DNA of 10,425 bases from Neisseriales bacterium (GCA_003538525.1 DPRZ01000190.1:1-10425); one strand, 5' to 3'; shown: positions 1 to 7,214, counted from the first letter of the stretch. The notes: generated by a model not told the origin, from the letters alone. Numbers and translations: made by a program.

Positions 1-420
1 CATTATCAATCTGGTTTGCAGATGCTCCGCCAACTCGAATTTGCTATTTTTGATCTGAAATTGCATGGTGAATATAATTCTAATACCACAAACTACCTCC
101 AACTTTTGAATCAAGTTCGTCAGGAAATTTCAGTATTACAACCGCCAGAATACAACCGTTTTGCGAATAGTTTTGGGCATATTTTTGCGGGCGGATACGC
201 TGCGGGTTATTACAGCTATAAATGGGCGGAAGTTTTGGCGTGTGATGTGTTTAGTCGCTTTGATGGCAAATCTGGTTCAGAATTATCGGCATTAGGCAAG
301 CAATTTTGCCAAACGATTTTAAGTCAAGGCAGCCTACGTCCAATGATGGAAAACTTTAAAACCTTGATGGGACGTGAACCACAAATTGAAGCCTTAATCA
401 AATATTCAGGAATGAATTAA
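1..420 (+). CDS. prlC: Oligopeptidase A (M3 zinc metallopeptidase), C-terminal part
   Basis: This is the last 139 codons of a gene that enters from the left edge, open from base 1 to the TAA at 418-420. The family degrades short peptides in the cytoplasm, including cleaved signal peptides. The visible part matches the end of oligopeptidase A: the stretch MLRQLEFAIFDLKLH, then FGHIFAGGYAAGYYSYKWAE with its Gly/Tyr-rich substrate-binding loop, then LACDVFSRF, and near the end GREPQIEALIKYSGMN. The zinc site HExxH lies upstream, outside the window, so catalytic competence cannot be judged. ATG and TTG codons near the left edge (22 and 16) are internal, because the homologous sequence continues in frame upstream of them. 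A strong hairpin follows 20 bases after the stop. Assignment to the M3 family is firm; oligopeptidase A rather than dipeptidyl carboxypeptidase is likely from the tail sequence. Confidence 0.92.
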   Translation, partial: HYQSGLQMLRQLEFAIFDLKLHGEYNSNTTNYLQLLNQVRQEISVLQPPEYNRFANSFGHIFAGGYAAGYYSYKWAEVLACDVFSRFDGKSGSELSALGKQFCQTILSQGSLRPMMENFKTLMGREPQIEALIKYSGMN

Positions 421-439
421 TCCAACTCGGGCGAACTTA

Positions 440-474
440 AACTAAAAGCTAGACTTATCGTCTAGCTTTTAGTT
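440..474. terminator. Bidirectional intrinsic terminator between prlC and mdh
   Basis: A perfect 15-bp inverted repeat (440-454 with 460-474) encloses the five-base loop TTATC. The right arm carries CTTTTAGTT, and on the opposite strand the arm is also followed by a T-rich stretch. It sits between the convergent ends of prlC (plus) and mdh (minus), which is where a shared terminator is expected. There is no long uninterrupted T-run, so efficiency is uncertain. Confidence 0.8.
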
Positions 475-523
475 ATATCTAATTCAACCACGCGAGTATC
501 TATCGCGCTGAATCATTCTGTAT

Positions 524-1510
524 TTAGCCTAATAAATGTTGAATCGCCGCGCGTTCTTCACATAATTCTTGATAGGTAATATCAATGTATTTACGACTAA
601 ATTCACTAATGGCATAATTTTTAACTACGCTATATTCGCCATCTTTACAAGTACATGGATAACCAAATATTACGCCTTCAGCAATGCCATAGCTACCATC
701 AGATGGAACACCCATAGTCACAACTTCACCAGCAGCAGTGCCTAATACCCAACTACGCATATGGTCAATTGCGGCATTGGCCGCTGATGCTGCCGATGAA
801 GAACCGCGCGCTTCAATAATTGCCGCCCCACGTTTTTGCACGGTTGGAATAAAATCATTTACTAACCAATTTTCATCAACTAATTTACTCGCTTGAGCAC
901 CATTAACTGTAGCACTAAAAATATCTGGATATTGGGTTGAAGAATGATTACCCCATGCAACAATATCTTTTACTTGACTTGAATGAGCGCCGACTTTACT
1001 GGCTAATTGGCTCATTGCACGATTATGATCCAAGCGCATCATCGAAGTTATATTGCGTGGATTTAAACCGTGGGCATTTTTTGATAAGATTAATGCATTG
1101 GTATTCGCTGGGTTACCAACTACTAACACTTTTACATTTTTATTCGCAACTGCAGCCAGTGCTTTACCTTGAGCAATAAAAATTGTTCCATTAACTTCAA
1201 GCAAATCTTTGCGCTCCATGCCTTTAGTACGTGGACGTGAACCAACTAATAACGCGTAATCGGCATCTTTAAAAGCAACCATCGGATCACTACTCGCAAC
1301 AATGCCATGTACTAATGGGAAAGCACAGTCATCTAACTCCATCATGACACCTTTTAAAGCGCCCATCGCAGCATCAATTTCTAATAACTGCAGAATAACG
1401 GGTTGATCTTTGCCTAACATGTCACCGCTGGCGATACGAAATAATAAACTATAACTAATTTGACCTGCTGCGCCGGTAACCGCAACTCGAACTGGTGATT
1501 TTGAAATCAT
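524..1510 (-). CDS. mdh: Malate dehydrogenase (NAD-dependent)
   Basis: Interconverts malate and oxaloacetate with NAD in the cytoplasm, as the TCA-cycle step. The 328-residue length is normal for this branch. An N-terminal Rossmann domain begins with [13 protein letters not shown] (about 11-23). The substrate-binding arginine loop [10 protein letters not shown] lies at 91-100 with R94 and R100. GNPANTN at 132-138 supplies the conserved Asn, LDHNR at 160-164 the conserved Asp and Arg, and WGNHS at 186-190 the catalytic histidine H189. The block [20 protein letters not shown] (228-247) is also typical. The start is set by AGGAG at 1518-1522, seven bases before the ATG. The gene follows the EamA permease on the same strand after about 109 bases. 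A separate promoter is likely, and a TACAAT-like -10 is present in the gap, but I see no convincing -35. Sequence style is closest to beta-proteobacterial and Moraxellaceae enzymes. Nothing essential is missing. Confidence 0.96.
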   Translation of the reverse strand: MISKSPVRVAVTGAAGQISYSLLFRIASGDMLGKDQPVILQLLEIDAAMGALKGVMMELDDCAFPLVHGIVASSDPMVAFKDADYALLVGSRPRTKGMERKDLLEVNGTIFIAQGKALAAVANKNVKVLVVGNPANTNALILSKNAHGLNPRNITSMMRLDHNRAMSQLASKVGAHSSQVKDIVAWGNHSSTQYPDIFSATVNGAQASKLVDENWLVNDFIPTVQKRGAAIIEARGSSSAASAANAAIDHMRSWVLGTAAGEVVTMGVPSDGSYGIAEGVIFGYPCTCKDGEYSVVKNYAISEFSRKYIDITYQELCEERAAIQHLLG

Positions 1511-1584
1511 GAAATAACTCCTAAAGTTTTTGATTTACATTGCATTAGCATGATTGTAATTGATTAATTAAACATCGACTATAG

Positions 1585-1612
1585 ATAATATATCTATTGC
1601 GTTATATATTAT
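1585..1612. repeat. AT-only inverted repeat downstream of the EamA gene
   Basis: Nine-base arms ATAATATAT (1585-1593) and ATATATTAT (1604-1612) flank a ten-base loop, just past the stop of the EamA permease and upstream of mdh. The arms contain no G or C, so the hairpin would be weak. It could be a poor terminator, a DNA-bending element in the mdh promoter region, or simply AT-rich chance sequence. Confidence 0.3.
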
Positions 1613-1619
1613 GCTTTAA

Positions 1620-2438
1620 CTAGCGCAGTTTTAAGCGAATTAACATAAACCCAGCCAGAAAAGTTAAGCTAATTCCAAACAATTGCACGCCATTTAAATG
1701 TTGATTAAAAAACATAATGTCACTAATAATTGCGACAATTGGATCAAGATAACTTAGCACTGCGATCTGCGTTACGCTGGCTTTTTTAATTCCGCGATAA
1801 TAGAGAAAATATGCCAGCGGCGTATGGACTAAACCAATAATTAGCAAACACCACCAGCTACTTGGTGCGGGAACACTAAAGCTAGCCAGTGGCGCGGTCA
1901 TGAGCGTCCCAATTAACAATTGAATAAAAATAATCACGAAAATATCGGCATGAATATTCCGCATCATGAGAGTTACCAAGGAATACAAAATAGCGGCAAA
2001 CAAAGCACAACTAACCCCCAGCAACATATTGGGCACGGCAAAAGAATCCAAACGTATCGTTAACGCCACACCAAGACAAGCTAGCAAAATGAGTATAACT
2101 TTGCGCCAACTAAAGCGTTCAAATTTGCACATGAAGCCCAGTAACAACAAAATAATTGGTTGCAAATAATACGCCATATTACCAATCGTGATTGAGGCTA
2201 ATTGAAATGATTTAAATAAAAACAGCCAATTGGCAACCGCAAAAATTCCCGCTAAACTAATAATCAAGGTACTTCGATTAAAACTAATTCGGCGCCCAGA
2301 TTTCAATAAATACAGCCCAATACTTAGCGCGCCAATCAAACAGCGGAAAAAAGTCAAATCAATTGCCGATACTTTTGACCATAACACGAACATTCCCAAA
2401 GTGCCCCAAATCAGCATACTTGCAGTTATTTCCAACAT
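1620..2438 (-). CDS. EamA-family (drug/metabolite transporter superfamily) permease
   Basis: A 272-residue inner-membrane protein with about ten hydrophobic helices, made of two EamA repeats (about 5-130 and 137-268). The first begins ITASMLIWGTLGMFVLWS, matching the usual start of the repeat, and ends with the helix containing YYLQPIILLLLGF. The second ends with SYLDPIVAIISDIMFF (229-244), the counterpart position. The loop after that helix usually has a Glu in this family and here reads NQHLNG. EamA proteins move small metabolites such as amino acids or purines, usually outward, and the substrate cannot be read from sequence. AAGGAT at 2446-2451, seven bases upstream of the ATG, supports the start. 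The gene is divergent from the ABC operon, separated by 171 bases that hold the latter's promoter. It is co-directional with mdh, but nothing suggests a functional link. Confidence 0.9.
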   Translation of the reverse strand: MLEITASMLIWGTLGMFVLWSKVSAIDLTFFRCLIGALSIGLYLLKSGRRISFNRSTLIISLAGIFAVANWLFLFKSFQLASITIGNMAYYLQPIILLLLGFMCKFERFSWRKVILILLACLGVALTIRLDSFAVPNMLLGVSCALFAAILYSLVTLMMRNIHADIFVIIFIQLLIGTLMTAPLASFSVPAPSSWWCLLIIGLVHTPLAYFLYYRGIKKASVTQIAVLSYLDPIVAIISDIMFFNQHLNGVQLFGISLTFLAGFMLIRLKLR

Positions 2439-2532
2439 TTTATTAATCCTTCGCCAATAAAATTAGATTAGTAACTATTTACCCGCAATTAAATCACACT
2501 CTTTGAAAACAAATGAATTTATTTAGCGCTGC

Positions 2533-2561
2533 TTGACAGAACACATCAACTAGGTTACAAT
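2533..2561 (+). promoter_or_regulatory. Sigma-70 promoter of the ABC/GntR operon
   Basis: A perfect -35 hexamer TTGACA (2533-2538) is separated by exactly 17 bases from TACAAT (2556-2561), a one-mismatch -10. Transcription would begin near 2567-2569, about 40 bases before the ATG at 2610. It is the best promoter in the window, as expected for an operon that needs a repressor to keep it off. Confidence 0.8.
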
Positions 2562-2566
2562 TCACA

Positions 2567-2586
2567 GTGTACTAATATACTAACAC
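2567..2586 (+). promoter_or_regulatory. Candidate operator for the operon's GntR regulator
   Basis: GTGT (2567-2570) and ACAC (2583-2586) form inverted arms around ACTAATATACTA, which itself contains ACTA repeated with an eight-base period. The site spans the predicted transcription start directly downstream of the -10, a classic repressor position. YtrA-type GntR proteins are known to bind inverted repeats at their own operon promoters. Linking this site to the GntR protein at 4201 is inference from position and symmetry, and the symmetry is imperfect in the centre. Confidence 0.45.
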
Positions 2587-2609
2587 ACCAAGACAAACGG
2601 AGTACCACA

Positions 2610-3461
2610 ATGGTTACCTTACAGAATATAAATTTTACTTACCGACACCACGCGGTGTTTAACGCTTTAAATCTACAGCTTCAAGCTGGCTGTATCTATG
2701 GTTTACTGGGTAAAAATGGTGCAGGTAAATCGACATTATTAAACCTAATTAGCGGCAGTATTTTCCCGCAAAGTGGCACAGTTCAAGTATTACAACAAGA
2801 TGCAACTGAGCGCAAGAAAGAAACCTTACAAGAAATATTTTTACTCAACGAGGACAATCTTGATTATTCAATCACCGCGCGCGAATATTTAAAATTTTAT
2901 GCCGGTTTTTACCCACGTTTTGATCTAGCTAAATTTTACAATATTGCCGATGAATGGCAAATTCGCTATCAAGATAAACTCGCTAATCTTTCGCACGGTG
3001 AACGCAAAAAATTCTTAATCGCCTTTGCTCTAGCCAGCAATTGTCGCCTAATTTTGCTCGATGAACCAACCAACGGTTTGGACATTCCCGCCAAAAGTAC
3101 CTTTCGCAGTTTAATAGCTAATGCGATCAATGAAGAGACCTGCATTGTGATATCCAGCCATCAAGTCCGCGATTTGGAAGGGTTAATCGATCCAGTCATA
3201 ATTTTGGAGAATGGAAAAATTATCTTAAATGCCAGCATCGAGCAAATTGAAGATAAACTCTATTTTGGTCTGACTCAAACTACGCCGAATCACCCGCAAC
3301 TGCTCTACAGCATGCCAATTCCAGCTGGCTTTGCCTACGTTGCTGCGCGACAAGCTGACACTGAATATGGAGCAAAGGCTGATTTAGAATTATTATTTAA
3401 TGCCACGATCAGTCAAACCCAAGCTATTAATCAACTATTTGGAGCACAGCATGCAAACTAA
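2610..3461 (+). CDS. ABC transporter ATP-binding protein
   Basis: The 283-residue nucleotide-binding subunit of an ABC exporter, acting on the inner face of the cytoplasmic membrane. Walker A is GKNGAGKST at 34-42, the signature is LSHGERKK at 127-134 (a variant of LSGGQ), Walker B is LILLDEPTNGLD at 147-158, and the switch histidine is H184 in SSHQVRDLE. At the Q-loop position the sequence reads IFLLNED (76-82), with no Gln. Residues after about 215 form a C-terminal extension without recognisable motifs. GGAG at 2599-2602 sits seven bases before the ATG. The 3' end overlaps the permease start by 11 bases, which implies translational coupling and a shared complex. The gene is first in the operon driven from 2533-2561. 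YtrB-like partners of GntR repressors are the closest functional analogy. The transported substrate is unknown. Confidence 0.93.
   Translation: MVTLQNINFTYRHHAVFNALNLQLQAGCIYGLLGKNGAGKSTLLNLISGSIFPQSGTVQVLQQDATERKKETLQEIFLLNEDNLDYSITAREYLKFYAGFYPRFDLAKFYNIADEWQIRYQDKLANLSHGERKKFLIAFALASNCRLILLDEPTNGLDIPAKSTFRSLIANAINEETCIVISSHQVRDLEGLIDPVIILENGKIILNASIEQIEDKLYFGLTQTTPNHPQLLYSMPIPAGFAYVAARQADTEYGAKADLELLFNATISQTQAINQLFGAQHAN
3441..3444 (+). promoter_or_regulatory. Ribosome binding site that sets the permease start
   Basis: GGAG lies six bases before the ATG at 3451. An in-frame ATG at 3400 would make the protein 17 residues longer but has no comparable site and lies deep inside the ATPase gene. 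The start at 3451 is therefore preferred. Confidence 0.75.
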
Positions 3462-4200
3462 GACCGTCAAGATGTTGATTAAGCGTGAACTAACTGAAAA
3501 ACGTCAAAGTTTAATTTGGCTGAGTTTATTAACTACGCTAATTTTATTTTTTACGTTTCCCAAACAACTTCTTTTTACGACCAATTTGCAGGATGGGCAT
3601 GGCTTTATTCACTTCTTATTCGTGAGTATTGGCGCTTATTTGGCTGGCTCAAGCTTTTGGGAATTTAGCTCGGCTGCCAAAGCACGCAGCTATTTATTAA
3701 TTCCTGCCCATACGCTTGAAAAAATTACAGCAAAAATTAGCGTCTATATTTTTGGCTGGTGGTTGCTGTTTATTCTTGCGTGGCTAATCGCAGGCACTCT
3801 GGCTAATCTTGCCTTTAGCACCATAGCTGGCACATTTACTCTGCACAGCCTCTTTAACTCGCTGTTTAGTATCTTTAAAATACTCTTACCTACCTTGCCA
3901 GCAATTTTTTTACTGCAAAGTCTGGGCGTTTTTGCCAGTTGCTATTTTAAAAAGTCCGCGCTGTTTAAATTAGCCGTGGCTTTATTGGGATTAGGATTGT
4001 TGATTGCAAGCTTAACTCTCGCCGAAGTCTCATTGTTGGTGAAATACTTTGGGTTGGCACAAATGAGTAGCGCTACCCTCCTCCCCCAAGGTTTAAATTT
4101 CAAATTAATCAGTGGCCTGGCTAATCTAGGCAGCATCATTATTGGAGTAATTGCGTGTTTACTCAGTTGGCTCCGTTTACGCGAAACAGAGGCGCGCTAA
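3451..4200 (+). CDS. ABC transporter permease subunit (ABC-2-like), six helices
   Basis: The 249-residue membrane subunit that partners the upstream ATPase. A short basic N-terminus (MLIKRELTEKRQ) precedes about six hydrophobic segments near 19-36, 52-70, 95-115, 143-165, 170-190 and 224-241. After the second helix comes FWEFSSAAKARSYLLIPAHT followed by LEK. This resembles the cytoplasmic-loop motif around 'LLLPAS..EK' found in permeases that accompany GntR and GIN-domain genes, and it may contact the ATPase. The gene overlaps the ATPase gene by 11 bases, and its TAA abuts the ATG of the GntR gene with no spacer, so all three are probably translated in a coupled way. The low primary conservation of such permeases means the substrate is not predictable. 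Assignment as the transporter's membrane half rests on topology plus operon context. Confidence 0.85.
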   Translation: MQTKTVKMLIKRELTEKRQSLIWLSLLTTLILFFTFPKQLLFTTNLQDGHGFIHFLFVSIGAYLAGSSFWEFSSAAKARSYLLIPAHTLEKITAKISVYIFGWWLLFILAWLIAGTLANLAFSTIAGTFTLHSLFNSLFSIFKILLPTLPAIFLLQSLGVFASCYFKKSALFKLAVALLGLGLLIASLTLAEVSLLVKYFGLAQMSSATLLPQGLNFKLISGLANLGSIIIGVIACLLSWLRLRETEAR

Positions 4201-4560
4201 ATGGATTTCAATAATCAAAAGCCAATTTTCTTGCAAATTTATGATCTAATTCTCGAGCGAATCTTAAATCATGAGCTAATCGAAAATTCACGGATTGCTT
4301 CGGTGCGTGAAATGGCAAGTGCGATGTTGGTTAACCCCAATACCGTACAGCGCGCCTACAGCGAACTCCAGGCAAAAGGAATTCTCATTCAACAGCGCGG
4401 AATTGGTTATTTTATTGCACCCGAGGCGCGAATTTTAGCCCTAAATATTCGCAAAGACGAGTTCATCCGCGTGCAATTGCCAATTCTTCTGCATCAGATG
4501 CAAACGCTAGGAATTAGTTGGGAAGAAATTCAACTACTTAGTAGCAACCCAGCACTTTAA
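4201..4560 (+). CDS. GntR-family transcriptional regulator, YtrA subfamily
   Basis: A 119-residue cytoplasmic DNA-binding protein. A winged helix-turn-helix occupies about 8-73: KPIFLQIYDLILERIL, then SVREMASAMLVNPNTVQRAY as the helix-turn-helix, then the wing GILIQQRGIGYFIA. Only about 45 residues follow, ending in a predicted helix pair. This is too short for a FadR- or HutC-type ligand domain and typical of the YtrA subfamily, whose tail mainly dimerises. Those regulators repress ABC-transporter operons in which they lie. Here the gene follows the permease with zero spacing (TAA then ATG), with AGAGG at 4188-4192 as a modest ribosome site. It probably controls the promoter at 2533-2561 through the repeat at 2567-2586. 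In the usual 'PGDRLPSVRE' segment the sequence is ENSRIASVRE, a divergent but conservative replacement. Confidence 0.92.
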   Translation: MDFNNQKPIFLQIYDLILERILNHELIENSRIASVREMASAMLVNPNTVQRAYSELQAKGILIQQRGIGYFIAPEARILALNIRKDEFIRVQLPILLHQMQTLGISWEEIQLLSSNPAL

Positions 4561-4585
4561 TTCAATTAATTCAGGAACTAATCTC

Positions 4586-5500
4586 ATGAAAAAATATACC
4601 AATAAAATTCTCGCTGCACTCATTATTCTGCTGACCCTAATTGTCCTCAGCGTGCCAATTAGCATCTGGATCAAAGCCTCATTAATTAAACCAACACCAG
4701 CGCTGAATCCGCAACAACTGAGCCGCGAATATCTCAATTATAAAGATTTCACCACGATCAATATCCGCGGAGCTTGGCAAGTACAAATTTTACCAGGTGC
4801 CTTTAAAATTGAGCTGAATGACCCGCAAAACACACAATATCTAAGCTTAAACCAACAGACGTTAACCCTCGATAATTCAAAATTAGCGCCCAATCACCCA
4901 CGAGCAAGCATATTAATTAATTTGCCAACACTAAACGGACTCAATATTTCTGGCACCAATTATGTGAACGTAAGCAATTTCAAATCAACTGATATGAACA
5001 AGCTTAAATTGGATTTAGCAGGAGCATCGATATTAAATTTCAACAATGCGGACTAAACAAATGTCAATATTGATATATCAGGCTCTTCAACGCTTAAATT
5101 TAAAAACTCGAGCTTAGAGCGCGTCAATTTAGAATTGAGCGGTGTTTTAACGCTGGAATTAGATCAACTTATGCATGGTTAATTAAGTTCTGAGTTAGAT
5201 CAATTTGATGCGCCAATTTCTAGTTCGGGAAGTATTTATGCAAAAAATAGCCGCTTTAGACAAGTGATAAACTTAAGTTCAAACAAATCAAGTTGGAGTA
5301 ATTCATCAATTGAATCAGATATTTTTATCAAAAGCGACAATGAATTATTTTCTAGCAACATTCCAAGACTAACCTTCAATGATACCCAAGTTCATGGTAA
5401 TATCAGCTTTACGCAAACTAAAGGTTTGGTCATTTTAAATGGCAACTCCAAAATTACGGGTAAAGTGCTTAATGCTGAAATCCAGCCAGCACAGAATTAA
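4586..5500 (+). pseudogene. Membrane-anchored GIN-domain (DUF2807-like) beta-helix protein, interrupted by two in-frame TAA codons
   Basis: A single reading frame of 305 codons runs from the ATG at 4586 to the TAA at 5498-5500, but contains TAA at 5054-5056 and at 5180-5182, giving pieces of 156, 41 and 105 residues. There is no frame shift: coding-like sequence continues in the same frame across both stops. Residues 8-29 form a hydrophobic signal-anchor. From about 54 the sequence FTTINIRGAWQVQILPG, then LTLDN, then INLPTLNGLNISGTNYV matches the GIN/DUF2807 pattern, a predicted envelope-side parallel beta-helix. Repeating rungs LDLAGASILNF, IDISGSSTLKF and LELSGVLTLEL lie on both sides of the first stop. 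AGGA at 4573-4576 precedes the ATG. A GTG at 5264 opens the last piece but has no ribosome site. The gene follows GntR, an association seen in other bacteria. Most likely it is a recent pseudogene; a functional 156-residue N-terminal fragment is the alternative. Confidence 0.85.
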
Positions 5501-5515
5501 AATAAGGAAGCATTA

Positions 5516-6097
5516 ATGTATAAACGCATCGCTTTGGTTCTAATTAGCTTAATTAGTTCAAGCATCTTTGCAGATAATTTGGCGACACAAGAGCAAATCG
5601 AGTTACAAAACTCACTAAGTTCAAGTGTCAATACAGCCGTTGATAACGACCAATACCCAGCATTAAATTCAAATACTAGCTCGGGTAATATAATTGGCAA
5701 TGGATTAGATAGCAGCAACTCAAAAATTGATACAGCCATGAGTAGCATAAATTCGCAAGAACAAAATAGCAAACTGCAAGGCAATCAATCCGAACTTCAT
5801 GAACTCAATGAAGCCTCAAGTAAAAACAATGCCCCAGTCTTTGTAAGTGGCAGTAATTCAACAACAATTCAACAGGCGCTCATGATAAACCAAGAAAATC
5901 AATTATCAAAAATTAATGACTCGCAACAAGCTTTGAATACTCAACAAATGAATGATATTCAAACCAGCAATAAGCAAGCCAGTAAAAAAGCAGATTTAAA
6001 CTTAAGAACCGAATTGAACATTGCCGATGTTGCCTTAAATTATTGTGTCAAAGATAGCAAAGATTGCATCAAAGACCTGCAAAAAAAGAAACCCTAA
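5516..6097 (+). CDS. Exported Asn/Gln/Ser-rich protein of unknown function
   Basis: I do not recognise a family. The 193-residue product begins with a clear signal peptide, MYKRIALVLISLISSSIFA, with likely cleavage before DNLATQ, so the mature protein is periplasmic, surface-bound or secreted. There is no lipobox. The mature part is very hydrophilic and rich in Asn, Gln and Ser, without hydrophobic helices, which suggests disorder or a loose coiled coil. A region at about 120-160 (IQQALMINQENQLSKINDSQ and onward) could form amphipathic helix. Near the end C177 and C184 (CVKDSKDC) are the only cysteines and could form a small disulfide loop, followed by a Lys-rich tail. AAGGA at 5504-5508 lies seven bases before the ATG, and the gene starts 15 bases after the GIN gene ends, so it is the last gene of that operon. 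A role with the transporter or GIN protein is inference only. Confidence 0.75.
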   Translation: MYKRIALVLISLISSSIFADNLATQEQIELQNSLSSSVNTAVDNDQYPALNSNTSSGNIIGNGLDSSNSKIDTAMSSINSQEQNSKLQGNQSELHELNEASSKNNAPVFVSGSNSTTIQQALMINQENQLSKINDSQQALNTQQMNDIQTSNKQASKKADLNLRTELNIADVALNYCVKDSKDCIKDLQKKKP

Positions 6098-6100
6098 GCA

Positions 6101-6118
6101 GGCTAATTTAAATTAGCC
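6101..6118. terminator. Palindromic hairpin between convergent genes
   Basis: The 18-base perfect palindrome GGCTAATTTAAATTAGCC begins three bases after the secreted-protein stop and ends ten bases before the stop of the minus-strand acylase gene. It could serve both convergent transcripts. A run of seven A lies at 6081-6087, which is T on the minus strand, but about 13 bases beyond the arm, so it is not a textbook T-tract. Confidence 0.5.
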
Positions 6119-6128
6119 CACACTCTAA

Positions 6129-7214
6129 TTATTTAGTTAAATTAGCGGTAATATCATTGCTAGGATAATTAATTTTATCGATAGCAATTGCAAAAGGCTT
6201 AGACTCGGCAAAGACCTGATTTAAATCAATTTTCACATACGTTAAGCGATGGTTATAATCTGAGAAATAGAATTGATTATGGCTAATATCTTTAAGCGCA
6301 ACCCATTGGGTATAATCAGGAATGACTTTATCACCCTCACTAGCCGTAATCGCACCTTTAGGAATATCCACATTATTGAGAATATGCCCAGTTAACTCAA
6401 CTGCACCAGCAGCGCTTTCAGGTAAAGTTGCAAAACGTTTTAAATAAGCCGTTCTTACAAACCGCGATGGTGGCGTATAATCACCAGGCAAACCAATTGC
6501 TCCTCCGCCTTGACCAAATTGCGTAACATTTCCTTGGCTCGTTTGCACATGTGCCGTTGAGTTATTTGATAAATTCAAATAATTACGAATGTTAATCATG
6601 TGCCAATCATAATTCGGCGAATTAGTTAATACTCCAGCTGTGGTATCAAACAGACGCATTTCGCCATTAATAAATTCAATTACTACCGTTGCACCAGATT
6701 TATCACTAATCAAGAAATGAATGGTTGGTTCAATTGGTAAATTTTTAATTTCAGGCGACCAAACTTTATATTTTGGTAATTCGGCTTTTACTTCGGCAAC
6801 CGTCGCGTAATTACTCAACACAAACTGTGTAAATTCAAGCACCGAGAGATATTTTTTATCGGCTTTGCTAACCGTTTGATATTGTGTAAATCCAGGCAAA
6901 AAATTTCCGCTTAAGCCAAGTCCTGCCGAATTTTGCCCCTCTAACATTGCATTATTTTCCAATGCCGTTCCAACACCAAAAATAGCATATTTACTAGTTA
7001 ACTTAATCGGTGCATGTCCAGATTTAGCTGGTGCAGATAATTCAAATGAAGTTCCTTTAGGATAATATAATAATTGCCAGTTCATGTCAAAAGCCCACTC
7101 CATAGTTCTTCCAGCAACCATACTCCCATCTTTAGCTTGCACATCAACAGCAGTACACGCAAAGCTATTACTTAAAAAGCTACTTAACGCCAAAGTAAGA
7201 ATTAATTTTTTCAT
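6129..7214 (-). CDS. Exported linear amide C-N hydrolase (choloylglycine hydrolase / penicillin V acylase family)
   Basis: A 361-residue Ntn hydrolase that cleaves linear amide bonds. Known members act on bile salts, penicillin V or acyl-homoserine lactones; which applies here is unknown. A signal peptide (1-19, ending LSNSFA) directly precedes C20, the nucleophile that must become the N-terminal residue, so signal cleavage could itself activate the enzyme in the periplasm. Conserved landmarks are R36 in GRTMEW, Asn in LEGQNSAGLGLSGN (91-104), LTNSPNYDWH at 196-205 with the transition-state Asn, and R251 in PPSRFVR. The remaining sequence runs to the usual family end. The sequence before C20 (SFAC) does not fit a lipoprotein box. 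AAGGGGA at 7219-7225 precedes the ATG closely, and a promoter is proposed at 7264-7293. The gene appears to be transcribed alone and converges on the secreted-protein gene. Confidence 0.92.
   Translation of the reverse strand: MKKLILTLALSSFLSNSFACTAVDVQAKDGSMVAGRTMEWAFDMNWQLLYYPKGTSFELSAPAKSGHAPIKLTSKYAIFGVGTALENNAMLEGQNSAGLGLSGNFLPGFTQYQTVSKADKKYLSVLEFTQFVLSNYATVAEVKAELPKYKVWSPEIKNLPIEPTIHFLISDKSGATVVIEFINGEMRLFDTTAGVLTNSPNYDWHMINIRNYLNLSNNSTAHVQTSQGNVTQFGQGGGAIGLPGDYTPPSRFVRTAYLKRFATLPESAAGAVELTGHILNNVDIPKGAITASEGDKVIPDYTQWVALKDISHNQFYFSDYNHRLTYVKIDLNQVFAESKPFAIAIDKINYPSNDITANLTK

Noticed and set aside
937..1179. Open frame of 80 codons on the plus strand
   Set aside because: It lies wholly inside mdh on the other strand, has no ribosome site and no recognisable motif.
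1966..2460. Two plus-strand open frames within and beyond the EamA gene
   Set aside because: They are antisense shadows of the transporter frame, basic and low in complexity, with no supporting start signals.
3400..3450. Longer start for the ABC permease
   Set aside because: The 17 extra residues are hydrophilic and sit inside the ATPase gene; the ATG at 3451 has a well-spaced GGAG.
5054..5182. Alternative genetic code with TAA read as sense
   Set aside because: Most other genes in the window end at TAA at the expected family length, so TAA works as stop here.
5264..5500. Separate small gene starting at GTG 5264
   Set aside because: It has no ribosome site and is the in-frame tail of the interrupted GIN gene.
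5497..5784. Minus-strand 95-codon frame
   Set aside because: It overlaps the secreted-protein gene, including its signal peptide and ribosome site, and has no start signal.
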